From assembly GCF_024614185.1 (NCBI RefSeq), contig NZ_JAHTLF010000002.1:1-64000 (forward strand): a stretch of DNA of 64,000 nucleotides, written 5' to 3'. The DNA is from Nocardioides carbamazepini (lineage in GTDB: Bacteria; Actinomycetota; Actinomycetes; Propionibacteriales; Nocardioidaceae). Positions 48,279-59,091 of this stretch are shown piece after piece. The notes under the pieces are model-generated. The model was given only the letters and a program-made list of their open reading frames with translations, was not told where the DNA came from and made no database searches. Each line of letters opens with the position of its first letter. The first letter of the stretch is position 1. The position numbers and the translations under genes were made by a program.

Positions 48279-49603
48279 TCATGCCTCTCCGGTCACGCGG
48301 GCGGTGCGGCGCCCCCGGGGATCGGCGCCTGCGGATCGTAGGGCGTGCGGGTCCACAACGAAGGTCGCGCACTCCAGATGGCCCACGGCGCCGTCGGGCC
48401 GGCGACGCAGGTGCAGGGTCTCACCGCGGTGATAGCCCTCGACGCCGACGAAGCCCGCGCCGTCCGGCCGGAGCCTGTCCTCGAGGGTGCCGCTGCGCAG
48501 GTCACGGACCTGCAGCTCGCCGTCGACCCACTCGATGCCCAGGCCGGTGTTCCCCCAGAACCAGACGCCGAGCACCTCGGTCACCATGGCCGGCACCGGC
48601 CGCGCCGAGGGACGCCACGGCACGACCTCGGTGCTCGCCTCGCCGGTGGCGTCCAGCAGCCGCCCCGGCAGCTCCTCGGGGCCCAGCCCGGTGGTGGCGT
48701 CCGCCAGCGCCACCACCGCGTCGCGACTCACCGGGTCGACGAACAGCGACGCCTGGAAGCCCGGCATCGAGCCGGTGTGCCCGACGAGGGTGCGCCCGGC
48801 GACGGGGAGCAGCCGCAGCCCGAGGCCGTACGCCTCCTCCGCGCCACCCGGTGAGGCGCGGACGGCCATCTCGGCCAGCGTCGCGGCGGTGAGCACGTCG
48901 GGGTGCCCGGTGACCAGGAAGTCCGCCCACCGCAGCAGGTCACCGGTGGTGCTCCACAGCTGACCGGCCGGCGCCATCGCACCGGTGTCGGTGTGCGGCT
49001 CCGCGCTGAGGGTGTGGGCGAAGTGGTCGACACTGCGACCTGGGGCGTGGTCGGCCGGCGGGTGATAGGACGTGGCGGCCATGCCGAGCGGCCCGAGCAG
49101 CCGCTCCCGCACGGCGTCCCACCACGAGCAGCCGCGCAGCCGGGCGACGGCCTCCCCCAGGAGGGCGAAGCCCAGGTTCGAGTAGTGGAAGCACTCCCCC
49201 GCCACCGCGACCCGTCCGGACCCGTCGTTGGCGGTGACCAGCTCCTCGAACGATCCGCCGTCGACGCGCTCCCACCAGGCGCCCGTGGGCTCGCTCTGCA
49301 GCCCACCGGTGTGGGCCAGGAGCTCGCGCACCGTCACGGCCGCGTAGCCCGTCTCCGGCACGACGCGCCCGATCGGGTCGTCGAGGCCGAGGCGCCCCTC
49401 GTCGCGCAGCTGCAGGACGAGCACCGCGGTCAAGGTCTTCGTGATCGACCCGATCCGGTACGACGACGCACCGGTCACCGCCCGGTCCGACAGGACGCTC
49501 ACGCAGCCCTGCCAGACCGGCGCACCACCGCGGGCCACCGCCGCCGCGACGGACGGCAGCCGACCCGTGGCCTGCAGCAGGGCCAGCGCGTCGTCGTACG
49601 CGG

Positions 49604-49607
<4 letters not shown>
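48279..49607 (-). CDS. Beta-lactamase-family serine hydrolase
   Basis: A 442-residue penicillin-binding-protein-like hydrolase (class C/esterase type). Active-site S-x-x-K is in SITKTLTAV near residue 53, Y-x-N in [10 protein letters not shown] near 142, and the third motif is GHTGSMPGF near 295. A C-terminal beta-barrel-like domain of ~120 residues follows. No signal peptide is visible, so it is probably a cytoplasmic esterase. GTG overlaps the gcvP stop (GTGA), placing it downstream of the glycine riboswitch. Confidence 0.83.
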
Positions 49608-52441
<2,834 letters not shown>

Positions 52442-52494
52442 GAGCAGGGAGGCTTCCTCAGGGTGGGGTCGATGAGATGAATCGAGCCCTCCCC

Positions 52495-52616
52495 CTCTGT
52501 CGGCGCGTCACTGCGCCTTCAGAGTTGCCTGCTCCGCACGGTCCTGGCGCCTGAGAGGTTCCGGGGAGGGATTGCCCCTTCGGCGCAGGCACGGGACCTG
52601 ACTCTCCCGTGCGGCA
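52495..52616 (-). ncRNA. Glycine riboswitch
   Basis: On the - strand the leader of gcvP has the aptamer hallmarks: CGGGAGAGTC at the 5' side (near 52605), GCGCCGAAGGGGCAA (about 52568-52582) and ACCTCTCAGGC (about 52551-52561). Downstream, a nested hairpin (CTCTG/CAGAG arms 52495-52499 and 52520-52524, inner GGCGC/GCGCC) replaces a second full aptamer, so it looks like a singlet with a ghost partner. Glycine should switch on gcvP and anything co-transcribed. Exact ends are approximate. Confidence 0.9.
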
Positions 52617-52631
52617 TCAAACAGCGACTAC

Positions 52632-52637
52632 AGGCTA
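52632..52637 (-). promoter_or_regulatory. -10 element of the gcvP riboswitch transcript
   Basis: TAGCCT on the - strand; its first three bases are the TAG stop codon of the upstream resR-like gene. The expected start near 52625 falls just before the aptamer. The same TAGCCT, again beginning with a stop codon, precedes gcvH. Confidence 0.5.
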
Positions 52638-53234
52638 CCCCACGTTGCGGGCCGCGCGGCGAGCGGCGAGCTCGTCGCCGGCCGTCGGGGCGTCGTGCTC
52701 GGCCGCGTTGGCGTGCTCGCTCGGCAGCAGGGCCAGCGTGCCCTCGATCTCGCGCCACACGCCGCCGATCGCGATGCCGAACACGCCCTGGCCGCCCTGC
52801 AGGAGATCGATGACCTCGTCGTTGCTGGTGCACTCGTAGACCGAGGCCCCGTCGCTCATCAAGGTGACCTGGGTCAGGTCGTCGGTGCCGCGCTCGCGCA
52901 GGTGGCTGACCGCCGTGCGGATGTTCTGGAGCGAGATGCCGGCGTCGAGGAGCCGCTTGATGATCTTGAGGATCAAGATGTCGCGGAAGCTGTAGAGACG
53001 CTGCGAGCCCGAGCCCTTGGCGCCGCGCACGCTCGGCTCGATCAGGCCGGTGCGGGCCCAGTAGTCGAGCTGGCGGTAGGTGATGCCGGCCGCGTTGCAC
53101 GCGGTCGGGCCGCGGTAGCCGAGATCATTGGGCAGCGGGGAGACGTCGTCGGTGAACAGGAGCCCCTGCTCCTCGGCGGCAGCCGTCGCCGCGGTCGCGT
53201 CCTGACCGACCTTCTCGGGCTGCTGCTCGTTCAC
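52635..53234 (-). CDS. MerR family regulator, ResR/McdR (Rv1830) type
   Basis: A 199-residue MerR regulator: winged-helix core (ITYRQLDYWARTGLIEPSVRG; YSFRDILILKIIKRLLDAGISLQNIRTAVSHLRERG, about 50-118) and a conserved C-terminal region (YECTSNDEVIDLLQGGQGVFGIAIGGVW). It matches the mycobacterial regulator implicated in growth and division control and post-antibiotic recovery. GTG start has GGAGG upstream, and TTGACC/TACCTT promoter at 53297-53326 drives it. Position beside bfn and ftsR is conserved. Confidence 0.85.
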   Translation of the reverse strand: MNEQQPEKVGQDATAATAAAEEQGLLFTDDVSPLPNDLGYRGPTACNAAGITYRQLDYWARTGLIEPSVRGAKGSGSQRLYSFRDILILKIIKRLLDAGISLQNIRTAVSHLRERGTDDLTQVTLMSDGASVYECTSNDEVIDLLQGGQGVFGIAIGGVWREIEGTLALLPSEHANAAEHDAPTAGDELAARRAARNVG

Positions 53235-53296
53235 GGGGCCTCCAGGGGCTCAGACGCTGGGCACTGCGTTGCACTGCTGTCGTGGCCGACTTCTTC

Positions 53297-53326
53297 AAGG
53301 TACGGCTCCGGTGTCGGGCCGGTCAA
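53297..53326 (-). promoter_or_regulatory. Housekeeping promoter of the resR-like gene
   Basis: TTGACC (53321-53326) and TACCTT (53297-53302) on the - strand with an 18-nt spacer, about 60 nt upstream of the GTG start. Confidence 0.6.
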
Positions 53327-53349
53327 AGACATGGCCGGGCGTGTCGTGG

Positions 53350-53367
53350 AAAACCCTCACCCTGAGG
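53350..53367 (-). terminator. Short intrinsic terminator after bfn
   Basis: On the - strand CCTCA-GGG-TGAGG followed by G and TTTT (53350-53353). The 5-bp stem is short but has the T-run in the right place, 8 nt after the bfn stop. Confidence 0.45.
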
Positions 53368-53374
53368 CTGAGGC

Positions 53375-53845
53375 TCACCCCTCCGCGCCGAAGTCCTCCG
53401 GTGACACGTGGTCGAGGAACTCGCGGAACGCCTCGACCTCGTCCTCCTCCTCGGCCGGGGCCGCGAGGCCGGCCTCGGCGAGCACCTCGTCGGCACAGTA
53501 GATCGTGGTGCCGGTCCGCAGCGCGAGGGCGATCGAGTCGGAGGGACGCGCGCTCACCTCGACCCCGGACGCGAAGACCAGGGTCGCGTAGAAGACGCCC
53601 TCGCGGACGTCGGTGATCCGCACCTCGCTCAGCTCGTTGCCGGTCGCGGTGAGCACGTCGCGCATCAGGTCGTGGGTCAGCGGCCGGGGCGGGACGACGC
53701 CTTGTTGGGCGAACGCGATCGCGGTCGCCTCGACGGCGCCGATCCAGATCGGCAGGTAGCGCTCGCCCCCGACCTCCCGCAGCAGCACGATCGGCTGGTT
53801 GGACGGCATCTCCACCCGGACACCCATCACGTCGACCTCGCGCAT
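53375..53845 (-). CDS. Bifunctional nuclease family protein
   Basis: A 156-residue BFN-domain protein (VRVEMPSNQPIVLLREVGGERYLPIWIGAVEATAIAFAQQG; RPSDSIALALRTGTTIY), homologous to Rv1829 and the Thermotoga TM0160 fold; plant members have nuclease activity but the bacterial role is unclear. The C terminus is acidic. TAGGCT (53852-53857) ends 6 nt before the ATG: probably leaderless. Confidence 0.88.
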   Translation of the reverse strand: MREVDVMGVRVEMPSNQPIVLLREVGGERYLPIWIGAVEATAIAFAQQGVVPPRPLTHDLMRDVLTATGNELSEVRITDVREGVFYATLVFASGVEVSARPSDSIALALRTGTTIYCADEVLAEAGLAAPAEEEDEVEAFREFLDHVSPEDFGAEG

Positions 53846-53876
53846 GCGTCCAGCCTACTGCGTCGAATTCGGCGGC

Positions 53877-54608
53877 TCAGATGCGCCGCAGGCCGGCCTT
53901 CACCAGCGTCGCGTGCAACCGCACGGACAGGGCGGCGATCTCGCTGACCGCCTCCTCCGCGCGGGCGCTCGCCGCGCCATCGCGTCCCTTGCGGGGGACG
54001 ACCACCTGCTGCACCAGACCGACCTCGCGGTCGGCCGCCGTGCGGAAGGCGCGCAGGTGGCGCGGCTCGATGCCGTAGTCGGCCAGCTCACGGGCGGTCT
54101 GGGCGATCACGAGGGCGTCGGAGTCGTAGTGCCCGGTCGCCGACGGGCTGATCAGGCCGAACGACTCGAGCTGCCCGAGGAGGTCCTCGTCGATCTCGGC
54201 CACCTTGACCAGCTCCTTGCGGGAGAGCCGCAACCGGTCGGTACGTCGGAACGACTCGGGCGAGGGCAGCCCGTCGGCCCCCAGGGCGACGGTGGGCACG
54301 GTGGGCACGACCGGCTCCGGCTCAGGCGGCGCGAGGCCGCGGTCCATCGCGTCGAGGTTCTCCCCGATCACCTTGAGCGGCAGGTAGTGGTCTCGCTGCA
54401 TCCGCAGGATGTAGCGCAGCCGCTCGATGTCGGCCTCGGAGAACTTCCGGTAGCCGGCCGGCGTCCGCTCCGGCTTGACCAGGCCCTCGGACTCGAGGAA
54501 CCGGATCTTCGGGATGCTGATGTCCTCGAAGTCCGCCCGCAGCCGGTCGAGCACCTGCCCGATGTTGAGCCGTGGCTCCCGCTCCCCCCGAGCGACGGCA
54601 GCAGTCAT
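53877..54608 (-). CDS. ftsR: MerR family cell-division regulator FtsR
   Basis: A 243-residue MerR protein: DNA-binding domain (LNIGQVLDRLRADFEDISIPKIRFLESEGLVKPERTPAGYRKF, about 14-58) and a long C-terminal helical region (SRKELVKVAEIDEDLLGQLESFGLI; GIEPRHLRAFRTAADREVGL). It corresponds to Rv1828 and Corynebacterium FtsR, an activator of ftsZ. The start shares one base with the garA stop. Confidence 0.87.
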   Translation of the reverse strand: MTAAVARGEREPRLNIGQVLDRLRADFEDISIPKIRFLESEGLVKPERTPAGYRKFSEADIERLRYILRMQRDHYLPLKVIGENLDAMDRGLAPPEPEPVVPTVPTVALGADGLPSPESFRRTDRLRLSRKELVKVAEIDEDLLGQLESFGLISPSATGHYDSDALVIAQTARELADYGIEPRHLRAFRTAADREVGLVQQVVVPRKGRDGAASARAEEAVSEIAALSVRLHATLVKAGLRRI

Positions 54609-55114
54609 CAGACGCTTTCGTGACCCGCGAAGAAGACCAGGCGGTACTTGCCGACCTGGACCTCGTCGCTGTCCTTGAGCTGGACCTTCTCGATCCGGTC
54701 CCGGTTGACGTAGGTGCCGTTCAGGCTGCCGGCGTCCTCGACGGTGAACGTGTCGCCGTCGCGCCGGAAGAGCGCGTGTCGACGCGAGACCGTGACGTCG
54801 TCGAGGAAGATGCCGCTCTCCGGATGCCGTCCGGCGCTCACCTCGTCGGCGTCGAGCAGGAACCGGCTGCCCGAGCCCGGTCCCTTCTGGACGACGAGCA
54901 GGGCGTGGCCGACCGGAAGCGCGTCGACCGCCGCGGCATCGACCGGGCTCAGCGCCCGGTCGGAGGTCTCGACGCGATCGCCGCCACCGAACTGGATCGT
55001 CGCGGTGGCGTCGGTCACCGGGGCCGGCTCGGGCGCGACCAGGCGGCTCCCGCACTGCGAGCAGAAGCGGGCGTCATCGGGGTTCTGCCGACCACAGGCG
55101 GTGCAGAACGGCAT
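54608..55114 (-). CDS. garA: GarA-like FHA protein with N-terminal zinc ribbon
   Basis: A 168-residue protein with an FHA phosphothreonine-binding domain (about 80-165; SAGRHPESGIFLDDVTVSRRHALF, SLNGTYVNRDRIE) very close to GarA, which binds and tunes 2-oxoglutarate dehydrogenase and glutamate dehydrogenase. Instead of GarA's N-terminal ETTS kinase motif there is a zinc ribbon (CTACG ... CSQCG, about 4-25) and then TDATATIQF, where TAT could be the phosphosite. TAGGTT (55144-55149) is a likely -10, with GAGGAG before the ATG. Confidence 0.85.
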   Translation of the reverse strand: MPFCTACGRQNPDDARFCSQCGSRLVAPEPAPVTDATATIQFGGGDRVETSDRALSPVDAAAVDALPVGHALLVVQKGPGSGSRFLLDADEVSAGRHPESGIFLDDVTVSRRHALFRRDGDTFTVEDAGSLNGTYVNRDRIEKVQLKDSDEVQVGKYRLVFFAGHESV

Positions 55115-55154
55115 CAGGGGCTCCTCACGGTGGGTCTGTCTCGAACCTACCGGA

Positions 55155-55544
55155 TCAGGTGTCGAGCTGGGCCTCGTACGCGGCGGCGTCGAGCAGGCCG
55201 TCGAGGGCCCCGGCGTCGGCCGGCACGATCTCGAAGAGCCAGCCGGCGCCGTACGGGTCGTTGTTGACCAGCTCGGGGGTGGCGTCGAGGGCCTCGTTGA
55301 CCGCGACGACCTCGCCGGCGACCGGCGCGTAGACGTCGCTGACCGACTTGGTCGACTCCAGCTCACCGCACGCGTCCCCCGCGGCGACGGCGGCACCGAC
55401 CTCGGGGAGCGAGACGTAGACGATGTCGCCGAGCGCATCCTGGGCATAGTCGGTGATCCCGATCCGCACCGAGCCGGCGACCCCGCCGGGGCGGCGCAGC
55501 CACTCGTGCTCGGCGGTGTACTTCAGGTCCGCGGGGTTCGTCAT
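55155..55544 (-). CDS. gcvH: Glycine cleavage system H protein
   Basis: A 129-residue lipoyl carrier shuttling aminomethyl between GcvP and GcvT. The lipoylated lysine is in ELESTKSVSDVYAP near residue 65; EHEWLR and GITDYAQDALGDIVYV are also conserved. TAGCCT (55552-55557), beginning with the stop codon of the upstream DUF881 gene, ends 7 nt before the ATG, so it is probably leaderless with its own promoter. Confidence 0.94.
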   Translation of the reverse strand: MTNPADLKYTAEHEWLRRPGGVAGSVRIGITDYAQDALGDIVYVSLPEVGAAVAAGDACGELESTKSVSDVYAPVAGEVVAVNEALDATPELVNNDPYGAGWLFEIVPADAGALDGLLDAAAYEAQLDT

Positions 55545-55554
55545 GGGCGGAAGG

Positions 55555-56301
55555 CTACTGCCCCTGATCCGGGACCGCATACGAAGGCTGGTCGCGCTGT
55601 ACGACCGCCTCGATGTCGATCGTGCGCCGCTCCTCGACCTCGACGGTGGCGCCGTCGTCCTCGAGCTGCTTGCGGGGGCCCAAGGAGAAGGTGATCGCGC
55701 CCGCGAGGACGCTCGGCTCGCCGATCGCCTCGATGACGTAGGGCCCCTCCACCCGCTCCCCGTCGATCTCGAAGCCGCCGTTGGTCTCGGCGAACGACGT
55801 CTGCGCCACGACCCGGGCGGTGCCGTTGACGGCGATCGCCTCCGCTCCGACGGTGCGCAGCTCCTGGATCGTGTCGAGGAGGGACGCCAGCCGCATCCGG
55901 CCGTCGTCCTCCGTGATCCGCACCCGCAGCCCAGGACCGGTCACCGGCACCAGGCCGGCCAGGATGTTGAGGCTGTCGACCTCGTCGTCGGCCTGGTCGA
56001 TCGCCGTCTGGCGCTTGGTCGAGTCGTCGCGCAGCCCGCTGGCGACCTCCTCGAGCCGGTCGATCTCGGCCTCGGTGCGCTGCCGGGTGCCCGCCAGGCC
56101 GTCGAGCAGGTCGATCAGCTCCTGCTCGCGCAGACCGGTGTAGTCGTCGTCGACGCCGGTCAGCCGGACCTGGGTGACCGCGCCGAAGCCGAGCAGCGCC
56201 AGCAGCACCGCGGCGACCAGCTGCCGGCGCGACGGGCGCAGCAGGGCCGCCCGCAGGCGGTCGGTCGGCGTGGCCGGCGCGGCGGCCTCCGGGTCAGGCA
56301 T
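55555..56301 (-). CDS. DUF881 family membrane-anchored protein
   Basis: A 248-residue protein: short cytoplasmic N terminus, transmembrane helix (about 27-46), coiled coil (about 60-110) and the outer DUF881 domain (VTGPGLRVRITEDDGRM; LRTVGAEAIAVNGTARVV). Pairs of these flank the small basic protein gene in most actinomycetes and in Firmicutes division loci; function is unproven, perhaps envelope scaffolding. Overlaps sbp by 8 nt. Confidence 0.86.
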   Translation of the reverse strand: MPDPEAAAPATPTDRLRAALLRPSRRQLVAAVLLALLGFGAVTQVRLTGVDDDYTGLREQELIDLLDGLAGTRQRTEAEIDRLEEVASGLRDDSTKRQTAIDQADDEVDSLNILAGLVPVTGPGLRVRITEDDGRMRLASLLDTIQELRTVGAEAIAVNGTARVVAQTSFAETNGGFEIDGERVEGPYVIEAIGEPSVLAGAITFSLGPRKQLEDDGATVEVEERRTIDIEAVVQRDQPSYAVPDQGQ

Positions 56302-56626
56302 GGAAGACGTGTCTCCGGATGGCTGCCACGTTGGTGAAGATCCGGATCCCGAGCACGACGATCACGCCGGTGGAGAGCTGGCCGCCGACACCGAGCCGGT
56401 CGCCCAGGTAGACGATGCCCGCCGCGATCACCACGTTGCTCAGGAAGGACACGACGAACACCTTGTCGTCGAAGATCCCGTCGAGGTAGGCACGCAGGGC
56501 GCCGAAGACGGCGTCCAGGGCAGCGACGACCGCGATCGGGAGATAGGGCTCGACCGAGCGGGGCACGTCCGGTTGGAAGACGAAGCCGAGGGCGACACCC
56601 ACGACGAGCCCGAGCACCGCGATCAC
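56294..56626 (-). CDS. sbp: Small basic family protein (DUF1290)
   Basis: A 110-residue protein with three or four hydrophobic segments and the central AVVAALDAVFGALRAYLDGIFDDKVFVVSF signature. It corresponds to Rv1824/Sbp and is always found with DUF881 genes; role unknown. ATGA overlap with the upstream DUF881 gene and 8-nt overlap with the downstream one show obligatory co-translation. Confidence 0.9.
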   Translation of the reverse strand: MIAVLGLVVGVALGFVFQPDVPRSVEPYLPIAVVAALDAVFGALRAYLDGIFDDKVFVVSFLSNVVIAAGIVYLGDRLGVGGQLSTGVIVVLGIRIFTNVAAIRRHVFHA

Positions 56627-57474
56627 GGCACCTCACCTCCACGCATCTTCGACCGGTCCTGATCCTGCACCGCCGACCGTAGCTGGCGCAGTCCACCCGG
56701 TGCGGCAGGCAGGCGGAGGTCGTCGGCGTCCTCCATCTTGTGCTCGAACCCGTACTGCTGGCTCAGCGACAGGAAGCGCTGGCCGGCCTGGGTCTCGACG
56801 AAGTACGACCTGAGGGTACGGGGATCGCCGATCGCCAGCACCGTGAGCGGCGGCGCGACGCCGACGCCGTTGACCTCGATCGCCTCCCCGACGTTGGTGA
56901 TCCCGCCCCGTGCGTTGAGCCGCTGGCCATTGACCGAGATCGCCTCGGCGCCCGCGTCCCACAGCCCGGCGACGAGCATCACGAGGTCGGAGTCGCGCAA
57001 CTGCTCGTCGGCGCCGGCCAGGGACGGGTTGTCGACGGTGACCTTGACGCCGGGGCCGGTCACCGGCTCGAACCCGGTGAGGGCGCCGCGCTGGGAGCGG
57101 CGCGCCTGCACATCGGCGTACCTGCGGCCGAGCGAGAGCAACGTGTCCTCGGCGGCGGCGTTGGACGCACGGAGCTCTCCGAGCTCATTCTGGAGACCGC
57201 GGACCGCGGCGCGCCGGGACTCGATCCGGTCGATCAGGCTGGCCCGGCTGGCATCGTCGACGTCGGCGTTCTGGGACGTCTGCACGGCGGCGACCGTCAC
57301 CAGCATCGCGAACAGGCCGACCACCAGGACCACCGCGACGCGGTAGCCCCGCCGGGGGCCGCGATCGCCCGCGGAGGCGATCCGCGCCGCCGCGACCTGG
57401 TAGTCGCGGTCGACCGCCTCCTGGGTGATCAGCGTGAGCAGCGGCGTCCGGGCCCGGTCGAGGGTGTCAGGCAT
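56623..57474 (-). CDS. DUF881 family membrane-anchored protein, second copy
   Basis: A 283-residue relative of the protein at 55555: cytoplasmic ~45 residues, one transmembrane helix (about 46-67), coiled coil (about 75-115) and DUF881 domain (VTGPGVKVTVDNPSL; LWDAGAEAISVNGQRLNARGGITNVG). Corresponds to Rv1823. ATG at 57474 overlaps pgsA by 8 nt. Confidence 0.86.
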   Translation of the reverse strand: MPDTLDRARTPLLTLITQEAVDRDYQVAAARIASAGDRGPRRGYRVAVVLVVGLFAMLVTVAAVQTSQNADVDDASRASLIDRIESRRAAVRGLQNELGELRASNAAAEDTLLSLGRRYADVQARRSQRGALTGFEPVTGPGVKVTVDNPSLAGADEQLRDSDLVMLVAGLWDAGAEAISVNGQRLNARGGITNVGEAIEVNGVGVAPPLTVLAIGDPRTLRSYFVETQAGQRFLSLSQQYGFEHKMEDADDLRLPAAPGGLRQLRSAVQDQDRSKMRGGEVP

Positions 57475-58036
57475 GGGCCCGCCGCTCCGTCGTGGCCAGC
57501 AGCCTGCGCACCTGCCAGGCATAGAGGACGCCGGCCCACCAGTAGAGGCCGATCCCCCACAGCGCGAACGCCCAGCCGAACACCTGGGCCAGGGTGGCGA
57601 TGGTGCCGTCGCCGTCGCCGAGCAGGAGGAGCGGGAAGGCGTAGAGCAGGTTGAAGGTGGCGGCCTTGCCGAGGAAGTGGACCGGCAGCGCGCTGTAGCC
57701 ACGGGTGCGCAGCAGTGGCACCAGGCCCCACAACAGCAGGTCACGCAGCGGCAGGCACAGCGCCACCCACCACGGGATGATGTCGCGCATCGCCAGGCCG
57801 ACCACGACGGCCAGGATGTAGAGACGGTCGGCGATCGGGTCGAGCAGCTCGCCGAGCTCGGAGGTCTGGTCCAGCCGGCGCGCCAGCCAGCCGTCGAGGA
57901 AGTCGGTCACGCCCGAGAACATGAGGACGACGAGGGCCAGCACGTCGGCCTCGGGTCCGAGCACCAGCCACAGGAACAGCGGGACGCCCAGCAGCCGCAG
58001 GAAGCTGATCAGGTTGGGCAGCGTCAGCACAGTCAC
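57467..58036 (-). CDS. CDP-alcohol phosphatidyltransferase (PgsA2-like)
   Basis: A 189-residue membrane enzyme with the CDP-OH-P motif DFLDGWLARRLDQTSELGEL continuing to DPIADR (about 45-71), which binds CDP and metal. It transfers a phosphatidyl group to glycerol phosphate or another alcohol; synteny with Rv1822 suggests phosphatidylglycerophosphate or cardiolipin synthesis. Five to six hydrophobic segments. Its ATG overlaps the CNNM gene stop (ATGA). Confidence 0.85.
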   Translation of the reverse strand: MTVLTLPNLISFLRLLGVPLFLWLVLGPEADVLALVVLMFSGVTDFLDGWLARRLDQTSELGELLDPIADRLYILAVVVGLAMRDIIPWWVALCLPLRDLLLWGLVPLLRTRGYSALPVHFLGKAATFNLLYAFPLLLLGDGDGTIATLAQVFGWAFALWGIGLYWWAGVLYAWQVRRLLATTERRAHA

Positions 58037-59091
58037 GATAATGACTCCTCGGAGTGGGCCGCGTCGCGGATCTCACCGACCAGCTCCTCGATCACGTCCT
58101 CGAGGGCGGTGACGCCGAGCGTCGTACCGTCGAGGTCGACAACCCTGGCCATGTGGGCGCCGCGGCGTTGCAGCACCTCGAGCACGTCGTGCAGGAGCGC
58201 GTCGCGGGTCACCGTCGCGAAGGGGCGGATCCAGCGGTCCGCGACCGGGCGCTCACGGCGCTCCTCGACGGGCTCGAGGACGTCCTTGATGTGGAGGTAG
58301 CCGAGCAGCTCGCCCTCGGCGCCCGCGGAGACGACCGGGAACCGGCTGAAGCCGGTCGCGGCGCACAGTGCCTCGACGTCGGCACCGGTCGACCCACGCA
58401 CGACCGTCGCGAGCGTGCCCGGGCGCATCATCACCTCGCCGACCGTCTTCTCGGTGAACCCGAGGGCGAACGACAGCCGGTCGTACTCGTCGGCGGCCAA
58501 CAGCCCCTCGCCGTGCGACTCCTCGACGAGCGCGGCGACCTCCTCGCGGGTGTAGGTGCTGCCGACCTCGTCCTTCGGCTCGACCCTCAGCAGGCGCAGG
58601 ATGCCGTTGGCGATCGCGTTGATGCCGGCGATGATCGGCCGGAGCACGGTGACGATGCCGAGCATCGGCGGGCCGAGGATCAGCGCCGCCCGGTCCGGCC
58701 CGGCGATCGCGATGTTCTTGGGCACCATCTCGCCGAGCACCACGTGGAGGAAGACGACGATCGTCATCGCGATCACGAAGGCGACCGGGTGCAGCCACTC
58801 CTCGGGGACGCCCAGCTCGTGGAAGAGCGGCTCAATGAGGTGCGCGAGCGCGGGCTCCCCTACCGCGCCCAGCCCGAGCGAGCAGATGGTGATGCCCAGC
58901 TGCGCGCCGGCCATCATCTCCGAGACCCGCTCCATCGCGGACAACGTGATCCGGGCCATCCGCGACCCGGCCTGGGCCCGCGGCTCGATCTGACTGCGCC
59001 GCGCCGAGATCAGCGCGAACTCGGCGCCCACGAAGAAGGCGTTGGCGGCCAGCAGCACCACCGCGAGCAGGACACCACCGAGGTCACCCAT
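58033..59091 (-). CDS. CNNM/CorC-type hemolysin-family protein
   Basis: A 352-residue protein: N-terminal DUF21/CNNM transmembrane domain (about 1-190) and two CBS domains (about 205-335: MRPGTLATVVRGSTGADVEAL; TVTRDALLHDVLEVLQRRGAHMARVVD). Relatives export magnesium or other divalent ions. No C-terminal CorC_HlyC domain is present, unlike the partner at 59084. Coupled to pgsA. Confidence 0.87.
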   Translation of the reverse strand: MGDLGGVLLAVVLLAANAFFVGAEFALISARRSQIEPRAQAGSRMARITLSAMERVSEMMAGAQLGITICSLGLGAVGEPALAHLIEPLFHELGVPEEWLHPVAFVIAMTIVVFLHVVLGEMVPKNIAIAGPDRAALILGPPMLGIVTVLRPIIAGINAIANGILRLLRVEPKDEVGSTYTREEVAALVEESHGEGLLAADEYDRLSFALGFTEKTVGEVMMRPGTLATVVRGSTGADVEALCAATGFSRFPVVSAGAEGELLGYLHIKDVLEPVEERRERPVADRWIRPFATVTRDALLHDVLEVLQRRGAHMARVVDLDGTTLGVTALEDVIEELVGEIRDAAHSEESLS

